NCBI GenBank assembly: GCA_020249775.1 | Contig: JADCFA010000023.1 | Span: 269,425-333,424, forward strand | Reading direction: 5' to 3' | DNA from: Roseomonas sp. | Lineage (GTDB): Bacteria; Pseudomonadota; Alphaproteobacteria; Acetobacterales; Acetobacteraceae | DNA length: 64,000 nucleotides | Shown: piece after piece, positions 55,162 through 63,862 of the stretch | How positions within the stretch are numbered: the stretch's first letter is position 1 | Layout: each line of letters opens with the position of its first letter | Translations under genes and position numbers: made by a program | The notes under the pieces: model-generated | The model's input: the letters and a program-made list of their open reading frames with translations, nothing else | What the model was told of the DNA's origin: nothing | Databases searched by the model: none

Positions 55162-56735
55162 CAGGCAGCCTCGATCTCGATCTTGCGAAAGAGCGGGCTT
55201 GGCGGTGGCAGGGCGGTGCCGCCGGGTAAGGGGGTCGCGAGCGCAGCCAAATCCCGGGCGTCTTCGGGCACGCCGAGTTGATCGAGCAAGGCCGCCATGG
55301 TGCCCGGCATGAAGGGTTGCAACGCTGTGGCCGCGCCGCGCAAAACGGAATGGAGATGGCGCAAAACCGCTTCCATGCGGGCCAAATCGGTTTTCTTCAA
55401 AGCCCAGGGCGCTTGCGCGGTGATATAGCCATTGGCCGCGCGCACCACCCGAAACACTTCCTCCAGGGCCAAATGGAAGGCTTGGTCTTCGACATGCTTG
55501 CCCACAAGGCCCGGCATGGCGGCCAGCGCTTCCAGCAGCGCCACATCATCACCCATGGCCGCAGCCGGCGCGGGCAGTTTGCCCTCACAATTGCGCTGAA
55601 TGAGTGACAGGGTGCGGTTGGCGAGGTTCCCAAGCGCATCCGCCAATTCGCCATTCAGCCGATTGGCAAGCGCCTTCCGTGAAAAATCCCCATCCGCGCC
55701 AAAAGGCACTTCGCGCAGCAGGAAATAGCGCAGCGGGTCCAGCCCGTATTCCGCAACCAAGGCGACGGGATCAATCACATTGCCGAGGGATTTGGACATT
55801 TTCTGCCCTTCGATCGTCCACCAGCCATGGGCAAAAACCCGCTTCGCCGGCGCGATCCCCGCCGCCAGCAGAAAGGCCGGCCAATAAATGGTATGGAAGC
55901 GCACAATATCCTTGCCGACGAAATGCGCGCTGGCGGGCCAGAATTTCCAGCGCTCGGCCTTGGTGTCCGGATAGCCTGCCGCGGTGATGTAATTGGTCAG
56001 CGCATCCAGCCAGACATACATGACATGCGCGGGATCGCCCGGCACCTTCACCCCCCAGGTGAAGCTGGTGCGCGAGATGGAAAGATCGAGCTTTTCCGGC
56101 TTATCGGCAAAATCCTTGAGCCCCTGCTGCACAAAGGCACGCACTTCATTGCGCCGCGCTTCGGGCTGCACATCAATCCGTTCCAGATGGCCTTCCGGCA
56201 GATCAAAGCGCCGAAGCAATTCCAGCAACCATTTGGACAGGCGGAAGAAGTAAGACGGCTCGCGAACCCATTCCACTGGCGCGCCTGATGGGGCGTATTT
56301 CACGCCGTCGCGTTCGGTCAGCTCATCCGGACCGTAAAACGCCTCATCGCGCACGGCATACCAGCCCTCATAATGGCCAAGATAGATTTCATCGCGCCGC
56401 GCCAATTCTTCCCACAACGCGGAACAGGCCGCCTTGTGGCGCGCTTCGGTGGTACGGATGAAATCATCATTGGAAAGGCCAAGCGTGCCAGTCAGGTCAC
56501 GGAAATGCTGGCTCACCTGATCCGTAAAAGCTTGCGGGTCCATCCCTGCATCGCGCGCGGCCTTTTCCACCTTCTGGCCATGCTCATCCGTGCCGGTTAG
56601 AAAAAACACCTCATGGCCTTGCAGCCGCCACCAGCGCGCCAGCACATCCGCCGCGACCGAGGTATAGGCATGGCCGACATGCGGCTTGTCATTGACGTAA
56701 TAGATCGGCGTGGTGACGTAGCGGGTCTGTTTCAT
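55161..56735 (-). CDS. metG: Methionyl-tRNA synthetase
   Basis: A 524-residue class I synthetase. The HIGH-like site is in VNDKPHVGHAYTSVAADVLA and KMSKS is KMSKSLGNVIDPVALV. The C-terminal helical domain binds the anticodon. It has no zinc-knuckle cysteines of the longer E. coli form and no EMAP-like C-terminal tRNA-binding domain. It charges both initiator and elongator tRNA-Met. A 25-base gap separates it from holB. Confidence 0.96.
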   Translation of the reverse strand: MKQTRYVTTPIYYVNDKPHVGHAYTSVAADVLARWWRLQGHEVFFLTGTDEHGQKVEKAARDAGMDPQAFTDQVSQHFRDLTGTLGLSNDDFIRTTEARHKAACSALWEELARRDEIYLGHYEGWYAVRDEAFYGPDELTERDGVKYAPSGAPVEWVREPSYFFRLSKWLLELLRRFDLPEGHLERIDVQPEARRNEVRAFVQQGLKDFADKPEKLDLSISRTSFTWGVKVPGDPAHVMYVWLDALTNYITAAGYPDTKAERWKFWPASAHFVGKDIVRFHTIYWPAFLLAAGIAPAKRVFAHGWWTIEGQKMSKSLGNVIDPVALVAEYGLDPLRYFLLREVPFGADGDFSRKALANRLNGELADALGNLANRTLSLIQRNCEGKLPAPAAAMGDDVALLEALAAMPGLVGKHVEDQAFHLALEEVFRVVRAANGYITAQAPWALKKTDLARMEAVLRHLHSVLRGAATALQPFMPGTMAALLDQLGVPEDARDLAALATPLPGGTALPPPSPLFRKIEIEAA

Positions 56736-56760
56736 CTCTATTGGCCTTAATCCGGCTTCA

Positions 56761-57774
56761 TCAGGCTGAAAGCCAGGAAAGCCCGGTCAGCACCGCCTGT
56801 TTGCGGTCCATATTCAGTCTTTCGGTCTCATCCACGAGGCGCCCGAGCCTATCCCATAGCGCGGGCCAGGCGGCAAGCGGATGGGCGGCGATCCAGCCAG
56901 GCGCGGCCTCACCCCGCGCGGCCTGGCGCAGCCCTGCCGAAATACGCCCGCGCAGCAGCGCCATGAAGGTGGTGAATTGCGCCCCGCTGCGATCCGCAGC
57001 ACAGCGATCCGCCAGCACATGCAGCCGCGCCGGATCAGGGCGCTTCAGGTTGCCCAAGCATTCTTCCACCAGAGCCTGCAATTCCAGCCCATCGCCTTCG
57101 GCCAATTGCATGGCGCGACCCGGTGAGCCTTCCGCCATTTCCGCAAGTTTTGTCCGATCTGCCGCAGGCAAATCCGGCAAAAGCTGCTTGAGCAGCGGCG
57201 TCATTTCCGCCTGATCCAGCGGAAAAAGATCAAGCCGGCGGCACCGGCTGCGGATCGTCGGCAAAAGCCGTGTGGGGGACGAGGAAACCAGCAGCAGAAT
57301 GGCCCGCGCCGGCGGTTCTTCCAGCACTTTCAGGATGGCGTTTTGCGCCTGCAGGTTCATCGTCTCCGCGCCATCCACCACCACCACGCGCCAGCCGCCT
57401 TCAGCTGCCGTGAGCGTCATGAAGCCCGGAATAAGGCGCGCGGCTTCCACATTTATGTCATTGCGCTTGCGTTCCCCGCGCAAAGTATCGGCATCAATCG
57501 TCAGCAGATCGGCATGGCTATCGGCGGCGACACGGCGAAACACAGGATTGGCAGCATCCAGATACAGGGGCGGCTTGCCCTGGGGCGCATCCGGCATGCC
57601 AGCCAGGAGCCAGCGCGCGAAGCGCCAAGCGAGCGTCACTTTGCCGATACCGGCCGGGCCGGTGATCAACCAGGCGTGATGCAGCCTGCCGGAACGCGCT
57701 GCCTCCGCCAGCGTCGCGGCAGCGCTTTCATGGCCGAATAGTTCCGGATTGGCGCGCGGTTCCGGCAGGCTCAC
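56761..57774 (-). CDS. holB: DNA polymerase III delta-prime subunit
   Basis: A 337-residue clamp-loader subunit. AAA+ motifs: GPAGIGKVTLAWRFARWLL, VVVVDGAETMNLQAQNAILK, LEEPPARAILLLVSSSPTRL and TIRSRCRRLDLFPL with the SRC arginine finger. The zinc-finger cysteines of some delta-prime proteins are absent. With tau and delta it loads the sliding clamp for DnaE. It overlaps tmk by four bases. Confidence 0.94.
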   Translation of the reverse strand: MSLPEPRANPELFGHESAAATLAEAARSGRLHHAWLITGPAGIGKVTLAWRFARWLLAGMPDAPQGKPPLYLDAANPVFRRVAADSHADLLTIDADTLRGERKRNDINVEAARLIPGFMTLTAAEGGWRVVVVDGAETMNLQAQNAILKVLEEPPARAILLLVSSSPTRLLPTIRSRCRRLDLFPLDQAEMTPLLKQLLPDLPAADRTKLAEMAEGSPGRAMQLAEGDGLELQALVEECLGNLKRPDPARLHVLADRCAADRSGAQFTTFMALLRGRISAGLRQAARGEAAPGWIAAHPLAAWPALWDRLGRLVDETERLNMDRKQAVLTGLSWLSA

Positions 57775-58397
57775 AGCTTGGCGCCCAACCTTTGGCGCAG
57801 GATTTCAGTGATGGAAGCATACACCGCCTCCGCATCCCGCGCCGCGTCCAGTACCACGCAACGTGCTGGGTCACGCCGCGCAATATCATGAAAGCCCGCG
57901 CGAATGCGGGCATGGAAATCAGCGCCGAGCTTTTCGTAGCGATCAGCGGCACTCCGCCCCGCCGCGCGCGCGAGCCCCGCTTCCACCGGCAGATCAAGGA
58001 TCAGCGTGAGGTCCGGCTGCAAGCCTTCCAAAGTCAGATCACAAAGCCGCGCCCAGGTTTCATAGGCGAGGCCCTGCCCTGCCCCCTGATAGGCCAAAGT
58101 CGAATCAGCGAAGCGATCACAAATCACCCAGGCGCCGGCCGCAAGCATGGGGCGGATGGAGCGCACCACATGTTCCCGCCGCGCGGCGAAATGCAGCATG
58201 GCTTCCGTCAGACTGTCCCAGGAACCGGGGGAGAGCAGCAAATCGCGAATACGCTCTGCCCCCGGCGCGCCGCCGGGTTCGCGCGTGCGCAAAACCGGCA
58301 CGCCCGCCGCCGCCAGCGCCATAGCAAGCCGCCGCGCCTGGGTGGATTTCCCCGCCCCCTCGCCCCCTTCAAGCGTGATGAAATAACCGCGCGCCAT
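57771..58397 (-). CDS. tmk: Thymidylate kinase
   Basis: A 208-residue P-loop kinase converting dTMP to dTDP. Walker A: TLEGGEGAGKSTQARRLA. The DRY-like motif is in CDRFADSTLAYQGAGQGL, and the LID region carries the arginine-rich RAAGRSAADRYE. The start at 58397 (MARGYFITLEGG) is preferred; a GTG six bases upstream is possible. It lies 7 bases after the D,D-carboxypeptidase gene. Confidence 0.95.
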   Translation of the reverse strand: MARGYFITLEGGEGAGKSTQARRLAMALAAAGVPVLRTREPGGAPGAERIRDLLLSPGSWDSLTEAMLHFAARREHVVRSIRPMLAAGAWVICDRFADSTLAYQGAGQGLAYETWARLCDLTLEGLQPDLTLILDLPVEAGLARAAGRSAADRYEKLGADFHARIRAGFHDIARRDPARCVVLDAARDAEAVYASITEILRQRLGAKL

Positions 58398-58404
58398 CAG
58401 CACT

Positions 58405-59634
58405 TCAGGCGCCGGAGACCCAGCGCCCGATCACCGCCGGAATGCGCGGCAAAAGCCCGAGTTTTTCGACATCCGCCCCGGCCACCAAAGGCACGGAAAG
58501 TGTCGGGACCCCCTGCCCTGCCACCTGCAATTCGCCAATGGTCTGCCCGCGCATGACGGGTGCGGACAGCGGCGCCTGATAGCGCACGCGCACTTCAAGC
58601 CTATCCCGCCAACGCCTGGGCAGGGTCAGGGTGATATCGCGCCCGCCCACCATGGGCACGGTGCGGCGTTCGCCAAGATAAACCGGCACTTCTTCCACCG
58701 TATCCTGCGCGCGGAACAGCGTGACGGCTTCAAATTCGCGGAAGGCCCATTCCATCAGGCGTTCGCTTTCCTCTGCCCGCGCGCGCATGCTGGGCAGGCC
58801 ATTCACCACCAGGATCACGCGCCGCCCATCGCGGATGGCGCTGCCAGTCAGGCCGAAGCCCGCTTCTTCCGTATGGCCAGTCTTCAGCCCATCCGCCCCC
58901 GGCACGCGCGAGAGCAGCGGGTTGCGGTTATCCTGGCTGATATTGCTGAAGCGGAAGCTGCGTTCATTGTAGAAGCGATAGTAATCCGGGAAATCCGTGA
59001 TGATGCGCCGCGCAAGGATGGAAAGATCACGCGCGGTCATGCGGTGTTCGGGATCGGGCCAGCCGGTGCTGTTGCGGAAATTGCTGTTGATCAGGCCAAT
59101 GCGCCGCCCGGTTTCATTCAACAACTCGGCAAATTGCTGTTCGCTGCCGGAAATCGCCTCGGCCAGCACAATGCAGGCATCATTGCCCGATTGCACGATC
59201 ACGCCGCGAATAAGATCCTCAACCCGCACCTGCTGGCCGATATCAACGAACATCTTGGAACCACCCATGCGCCAGGCGCGTTCACTGACGGGCAGCATCT
59301 GATCCATTTGCAGCCTGTTTTGGCGCAGCCGTTCAAACACCACATACATGGTCATGAGCTTGGACATGCTGGAGGGCGGCATGCGCTCATCGGCGTTTTT
59401 CTCAAGCAGCGTGGCGCCGGTTTCGAAATCCACGACCAGCGCCTGACGCGCCAATACATCCACATTGCCAACCGGGGTCGCGACCGGCGTGCCTTCCTGG
59501 CGTGGCGCCGGGCGGCGTGGCGGTTGCGCTGGTGCCGGCGCCGGGCGCTGCTGCTGCGCAAAGGCCTGATCAGCCACAAGCCATAAAGGCAGGCCGCCCA
59601 AAACACCCCCAATGATCCTGCGACGCGATGCCAT
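58405..59634 (-). CDS. dacC: D-alanyl-D-alanine carboxypeptidase (peptidase S11)
   Basis: A 409-residue PBP5/6-type carboxypeptidase that trims the terminal D-Ala of peptidoglycan stems. MASRRRIIGGVLGGLPLWLV starts the signal, ending AFAQQQ. A Pro/Ala-rich linker of about 30 residues follows. Active-site motifs are SMSK (PPSSMSKLM), SGN (VQSGNDACIV) and KTG (LKTGHTEEAGF). A C-terminal beta-rich domain precedes the end. Start 59634 has AGGGA upstream. The upstream in-frame start at 60111 overlaps rlpA and is rejected. Confidence 0.93.
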   Translation of the reverse strand: MASRRRIIGGVLGGLPLWLVADQAFAQQQRPAPAPAQPPRRPAPRQEGTPVATPVGNVDVLARQALVVDFETGATLLEKNADERMPPSSMSKLMTMYVVFERLRQNRLQMDQMLPVSERAWRMGGSKMFVDIGQQVRVEDLIRGVIVQSGNDACIVLAEAISGSEQQFAELLNETGRRIGLINSNFRNSTGWPDPEHRMTARDLSILARRIITDFPDYYRFYNERSFRFSNISQDNRNPLLSRVPGADGLKTGHTEEAGFGLTGSAIRDGRRVILVVNGLPSMRARAEESERLMEWAFREFEAVTLFRAQDTVEEVPVYLGERRTVPMVGGRDITLTLPRRWRDRLEVRVRYQAPLSAPVMRGQTIGELQVAGQGVPTLSVPLVAGADVEKLGLLPRIPAVIGRWVSGA

Positions 59635-59686
59635 GCCCGGTTCCCTCATGCCTGATCGCTCATTTACGCCAAGAAAAGCGAATTGC

Positions 59687-60568
59687 TTATTCCACAATAA
59701 TCCTTGCCCCGGATAGGCCAGCTGCCAGAGTCTGCTCAAGCGCAAAATCCGCCGCCGGGACCTGGGCAAAAGGGCCAAGGGTGACACGGAAGCTGGCATT
59801 GCGCCCCCTGCCCTGCTGGCCGATGCGCGCCCCCGGCAGGCGGACCGCCACCGCTTCCGCCGCATCCCGGCGGGAGAATTGCCCGGCTTCCACCAGCAAT
59901 TGCCCCGGCCGAGGCGTCGTTTGCGTGACGCTTTCCGGCAAGGGCGCGACGGAACCGCGCCTTTGGGGCGCGACTTCGGTAAAAGGCGCGGCACTCGGCA
60001 AAGGTTGCACGTCAAGCCGCGGCGCTTCGCGTGCGCCGGGCAAGGGCGGCAATTCTTCTCGCAGAACGGCAGGGCGCGGCGCGGCGGCGATTGCGATGGG
60101 GGGCGGTGCATGGCTGGGCAGAGCCTCAGCCACCGCGCGGCTCAACTCAGCCTCTAAGGTGAGGGTGATTTGCGTGGCACGTCCGGGGCTTATGCCAAGC
60201 AAGGCCCCGGCACGCGGCGATACGCCCAGGATGCGCCCGGGCTTTTCAGGACCGCGATCATTGACGCGGAGTAACATCGAACGGCCATTTTCCAGATTGG
60301 TGACGCGAATAATGGCCGGTAATTGCAGGGTCCGATGGGCCGCTGTCAGGCTCTGGGCGCTCAGCACCTCGCCATTCGCGGTCTGGCGGCCCAAGACCGG
60401 CAAGGACATAACCTCAGCTAGGCCAGTTTCAGAAAGCGCGTAATCCTCCTGCGGGTAGGACCACACACCGCCCAGGCGATAGGGATTGCCCACCACGTAG
60501 CGCGGTTCAGGCTGCGCGCAGCCCGCCATGGCCAGCAAGGCGGCGGCCCAAAAACCCCAGCGCGTCAC
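59687..60568 (-). CDS. rlpA: RlpA-like septal-ring protein with SPOR domain
   Basis: A 293-residue lipoprotein: signal MTRWGFWAAALLAMAGCAQP with lipobox MAGC. The double-psi beta-barrel has RQTANGEVL, LTAAHRTL and VNDRGP, the expected catalytic Glu, His and Asp. The usual SWYGPGFHG block before it is replaced by AEVMSLPVLG, so activity is uncertain. A Pro-rich linker leads to a C-terminal SPOR domain (QLLVEAGQFSRRDAAEAVA) that binds denuded peptidoglycan at the septum. It overlaps mltB by four bases. Confidence 0.88.
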   Translation of the reverse strand: MTRWGFWAAALLAMAGCAQPEPRYVVGNPYRLGGVWSYPQEDYALSETGLAEVMSLPVLGRQTANGEVLSAQSLTAAHRTLQLPAIIRVTNLENGRSMLLRVNDRGPEKPGRILGVSPRAGALLGISPGRATQITLTLEAELSRAVAEALPSHAPPPIAIAAAPRPAVLREELPPLPGAREAPRLDVQPLPSAAPFTEVAPQRRGSVAPLPESVTQTTPRPGQLLVEAGQFSRRDAAEAVAVRLPGARIGQQGRGRNASFRVTLGPFAQVPAADFALEQTLAAGLSGARIIVE

Positions 60569-61590
60569 GCCACGCGATCGGACAAAAGCCCGACAGAAAG
60601 CCCGTAATTCACCGGCGAATTGTAACGGCGGATCACGCGCAGATTGTGATGGCCAAGGAAAATCTGCCCGCCATTGCCGCGCGCGGGCAGCACTATCTGC
60701 GTTTCGATCTCGGAGGACGGTAGCGGGCTGCCATCAGGCTTGCGAAAGCCCATGCGGGCGAAATCACGCAAGGGGCGCTTGCTTTCGGTATCCGCGCTGG
60801 ACGGCGAAAACCCCGCGGGCGGGCGCGCTTCCCGCCCCCAGGCCTCACCATGGCGCCAGCCATTGCGTTGAAAGTAATTGGCGATGGAGGCCAGCGCATC
60901 GGCGCGGCTATCCCAGATGTCACGCTTGCCATCACCATCGAAATCCACCGCCAGGCGCTCAAAATTGCTTGGCATGAATTGCGGCTGGCCCATCGCACCC
61001 GCCCAGGAGCCCTTCATGCGATCGGCGCTGGTGTGGCGGTCATTCAGGATGCGCAAGGCCGAGATAAGCTCATTGCGGAAATAGGCGGCACGGCGGCCTT
61101 CCCAGGCGAGGGTCGCCAAAGCCTCCACCACGCCAAAGCCGCCGGTATTGCCGCCGTAATTCGTCTCAACGCCCCAAATCGCGACAATGACCGAAGGTGC
61201 GACATGGTAGCGCGCTTCAATCCGGCGCAGCAGATCAGCATTTTCCGCCATCAGGCGCCGACCATTCTGGATGCGCGTTGGCGTCAGCATGATACGGTCG
61301 CGATAATCTTCCCAGGGCAGCCCGGCTTCCGCCTGGCGCCTATCCAATTCGATCACGCGCTGATTGGGCTTAAGCCCGGCGAGTGACTGGTTCAGCGTGG
61401 CTTCCGAAATCCCGGCACGGCGCGCATCGGCGCGCACCCCATCCAGAAAGCGTTCAAAGCTTTGGCCGGAGACCGGCACATAAGGGGGCGCGCCACTGGG
61501 GCCGGGGATTTGGTTGGCGGAATTCGCCTCAGGGCTGCAGGCCGCGACCAAGGTCGCGACTCCGCCAAGCAAGAGCCTTCTTTCAATCAT
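60565..61590 (-). CDS. mltB: Membrane-bound lytic murein transglycosylase B-like
   Basis: A 341-residue lipoprotein enzyme cleaving glycan strands to 1,6-anhydro ends. Signal: MIERRLLLGGVATLVAAC with lipobox VAAC. Catalytic Glu lies in IWGVETNYGGNTGGFGVVEA. MKGSWAGAMGQPQFMPSNFE and DFDGDGKRDIWDSRADALAS are MltB signatures. It begins the mltB-rlpA-dac-tmk-holB-metG-tatD-MBL operon. A second ATG at 61608 would add six residues. The reading frame upstream is only antisense to the MmgE/PrpD gene. Confidence 0.93.
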   Translation of the reverse strand: MIERRLLLGGVATLVAACSPEANSANQIPGPSGAPPYVPVSGQSFERFLDGVRADARRAGISEATLNQSLAGLKPNQRVIELDRRQAEAGLPWEDYRDRIMLTPTRIQNGRRLMAENADLLRRIEARYHVAPSVIVAIWGVETNYGGNTGGFGVVEALATLAWEGRRAAYFRNELISALRILNDRHTSADRMKGSWAGAMGQPQFMPSNFERLAVDFDGDGKRDIWDSRADALASIANYFQRNGWRHGEAWGREARPPAGFSPSSADTESKRPLRDFARMGFRKPDGSPLPSSEIETQIVLPARGNGGQIFLGHHNLRVIRRYNSPVNYGLSVGLLSDRVA

Positions 61591-61698
61591 GGCTGCATGA
61601 GGTGCCATGCGGCGCCGGGCGTGGCAAACCCCTTCGCGCCCCATATTGGCCAAGGCGGAACTGGTGCTAGACTGCGCCAATACCTCAGGAGGAATGCC

Positions 61699-63099
61699 AT
61701 GGCCGCCGTCACCCGCGAACTTGCCGCCTTTGTTGCCGGGCTTCGTTATGAAAGCCTGCCCGCCAGCGTGCAGGAACGCACGCGTTTTCTGATCCTTGAT
61801 CTGGTCGGCAATATGCTGCGTGGCCGGCATGAGGCAGAGAGCACGCCGCCGCTTCTGGCCGCTTCCCGCGCCCTTGGCCTGACCGGTGGGTCTGCCGCCG
61901 TTTTCGGCGATGCGCAGCGCTATACGCCGGCCGGGGCCGCGCTGATCAATGGCGCGATGGCGCATTCGCTGGATTTTGATGATACGCATGCGGCGGGCAC
62001 GCTGCATCCCGGCGCGCCGGTGATCCCGGCCGCGCTTGCCGCCGCTGAAATGACGGGCGCTGATGGCAAGACCGTGCTGGCGGCGATTGTGGCCGGCTAT
62101 GAAACCACCTGCCGCCTGGCGCTGGCATTGCCCGGCGGTGATCACTACGACCGCGGCTATCACCCAACCGCGACCTGCGGCGCCTTTGGCGCGGCGGCGG
62201 CGGCGGGCCGCGTTTTCGGCCTTACCGCGGCTCAGATGGAAGACGCCTTCGGCATTGCGCTCTCCCAGGCGGCCGGCAGCCTGCAATTCCTTGCCAATGG
62301 CGCCTGGACCAAGCGCTTCCAGGTAGGCTGGAGTGCGCTGAACGGGCTTTCCGCCGCGACCATTGCGCGTGAGGGCTTCCGTGGCGCGGGTGAGGCTATT
62401 GAAGGCAAGGCGGGTTTTCTGCGCGCCTATGCCCCGAACCCGAAGCCCGAGCGCGTATTGCAGGATCTGGGCAAGGCGTGGGAGCTGATGCAGACGGCGG
62501 TGAAGCCCTATCCTTCCTGCCGTTATGGTCATGCGAGTGTGGATGCCGCTTTGGCGCTGCGTGCAGAGCTTGGCTTGAAGGCGGAAGAAATTGAAAGCGT
62601 GATCATGGGCTTGCCAAATAAGGGCATGCTGCTGGTGGGCGCGCCACGCGCGTATAAGCAAAACCCGCAGAACATCGTGGATGGGCAGTTCAGCGGCCCC
62701 TTCGTGGTGGCTTGCGCCCTGGCGCGTGGCCATTTCGGCTGGGATTCCTATGCCTGGTTGCAGGATAAGGATATCCGCGCGCTGATGCCCAAAATCCTGC
62801 CGGAAGAAGATGCCGATGTGCAGGCGGAATTCCCGACCTTCATGTCGGGCAAGCTAACCATCAAGGCGCGCGGGCAAAGCTTTGTGCGCCACATCAAGAT
62901 CCCAAAAGGCGAGCCCGACAACTTCCTGACAGAAGCGGAACTCCGCGCCAAATTCCACGGCCTGGCCGATGCGGTGCTGGGCGCTGAGCGCGCCAAGCAA
63001 TTGGCCGACGCGGTGATTGGGCTTGACCAGGCGGGCGATGTGAATGCGCTGATGCGTCTTGGCGCCCCCCTTGTCGCGCAGCGCATGGCGGGCGAGTAA
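61699..63099 (+). CDS. MmgE/PrpD family protein
   Basis: A 466-residue protein of the MmgE/PrpD (2-methylcitrate dehydratase-like) family. MAHSLDFDDTHAAGTLHPGA, GYETTCRLALALPGGDHYDR, GYHPTATCGAFGAAAAAGRV and KPYPSCRYGHASVDAALALR are conserved. A strong AGGAGG sits five bases before ATG. It may be a cis-aconitate decarboxylase or a racemase-type relative; no methylcitrate-cycle gene is near, so the substrate is unknown. It lies divergent from mltB across 108 bases, and 48 bases before tRNA-Ser. The shorter start at 61462 is out of the family. Confidence 0.85.
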   Translation: MAAVTRELAAFVAGLRYESLPASVQERTRFLILDLVGNMLRGRHEAESTPPLLAASRALGLTGGSAAVFGDAQRYTPAGAALINGAMAHSLDFDDTHAAGTLHPGAPVIPAALAAAEMTGADGKTVLAAIVAGYETTCRLALALPGGDHYDRGYHPTATCGAFGAAAAAGRVFGLTAAQMEDAFGIALSQAAGSLQFLANGAWTKRFQVGWSALNGLSAATIAREGFRGAGEAIEGKAGFLRAYAPNPKPERVLQDLGKAWELMQTAVKPYPSCRYGHASVDAALALRAELGLKAEEIESVIMGLPNKGMLLVGAPRAYKQNPQNIVDGQFSGPFVVACALARGHFGWDSYAWLQDKDIRALMPKILPEEDADVQAEFPTFMSGKLTIKARGQSFVRHIKIPKGEPDNFLTEAELRAKFHGLADAVLGAERAKQLADAVIGLDQAGDVNALMRLGAPLVAQRMAGE

Positions 63100-63147
63100 G
63101 CGCCGCGCAGTTTTGGCCTTGCGGCGCGGTTCTGCCGCCAGGTGCAT

Positions 63148-63234
63148 GGATGGGTGGCCGAGCGGTTTAAGGCACCGGTCTTGAAAACCGGCGTAGGTGC
63201 AAGCCTACCGTGGGTTCGAATCCCACCCCATCCG
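63148..63234 (+). tRNA. tRNA-Ser (UGA)
   Basis: An 87-base class II tRNA: acceptor GGATGGG with CCCATCC, anticodon loop CTTGAAA giving UGA, long variable arm (GTAGGTGCAAGCCTAC), and T-arm GTGGG/CCCAC. CCA is not encoded. An integrase gene starts 202 bases downstream, so its 3' end probably served as the attachment site of an integrative element. Confidence 0.95.
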
Positions 63235-63436
63235 AATCCCCTAAATCTAGGCCAATCTTACCCCGTCTTAACTATCTAGATTTCACAAGGGAAAACCCAA
63301 AGACTTCTCTAACCCAATACTACCCGATATACCCCAAGCTAGGAACTGTTCGGGGGTAAGAGTGTAGGTATCAGCCTCGGGGGTAAATGCCCCGGTGCCT
63401 GCCTTACCCCTGCTTCAGACCGGAAAGGGTAAAGGC
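63235..63436. repeat. Putative integrase arm-site cluster downstream of tRNA-Ser
   Basis: CTTACCCC occurs at 63257-63264 and 63403-63410; its inverse GGGGTAAG is at 63353-63360 and GGGGTAAA at 63380-63387. The 10-base direct repeat TCGGGGGTAA appears at 63350 and 63377, 27 bases apart. AAATCTAG (63243-63250) and CTAGATTT (63276-63283) form an inverted repeat. The stretch has a lower GC content than its neighbours. Arm-type integrase sites are the best guess. Confidence 0.45.
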
Positions 63437-63862
63437 GTGGCGCGAAGTGTTGGCAGGCTATCCCCGGCAGGTATCAGGGCGCTGAAGCATGATGGCCGGC
63501 CCCGACCCATGCGCTTCCCGGATGGCGGAAACTTGTATTTGCAACTGTCTGAGACCGGCGGGCGGCAATGGCTTCTGCGCTATCGCCACCAAGGCAAGGA
63601 AAGATGGCTTGGGCTTGGCCGGGTGGAACTGGACGCCAAGAAGGCAGAAGAAAAAGGCGGCACCACCCTGGCCGGCGCCCGCGCCAAGGCCGATGCGGCG
63701 CGCGCCAACATCAAAGAGGGCAAAGACCCCCTGGCCGCGCGTGGTAACGGTGCGGGGGTAACCTTTGAAGCCGCCGCCCTGAAATTGATTGAGAACCGGG
63801 AAGCCGGGTGGCGCAGTCGTAAAAGTGCGGAACAATGGCGGGCGAGCCTGACCGCCTATTGA
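63437..63862 (+). pseudogene. Tyrosine-recombinase (DUF4102-type) integrase, truncated by IS
   Basis: The N-terminal part (141 residues from GTG 63437) of a P4-like integrase. The DUF4102 arm-binding domain is clear: MRFPDGGNLYLQLSETGGRQ, WLLRYRHQGKERWLGLGRVE, ARAKADAARANIKEGKDPL. The following TFEAAALKLIENREAGWRSR and KSAEQWRASLTAY begin the core-binding domain, and then the frame hits TGA at 63860. That TGA is the first codon of an IS3-type end, so the catalytic domain with the R...HxxR...Y residues is missing. It begins about 200 bases after tRNA-Ser, as integrases of tRNA-inserted islands do. Whether the rest lies beyond the IS cannot be seen. Confidence 0.82.

Noticed and set aside
61609..62733. 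Large upstream extension of the mltB frame
   Set aside because: Antisense to MmgE/PrpD; the lipoprotein signal at 61590 fixes the start.
63148..63234. tRNA-Ser as a pseudogene altered by integration
   Set aside because: All stems pair and the anticodon is intact; integration at the 3' end has restored it.
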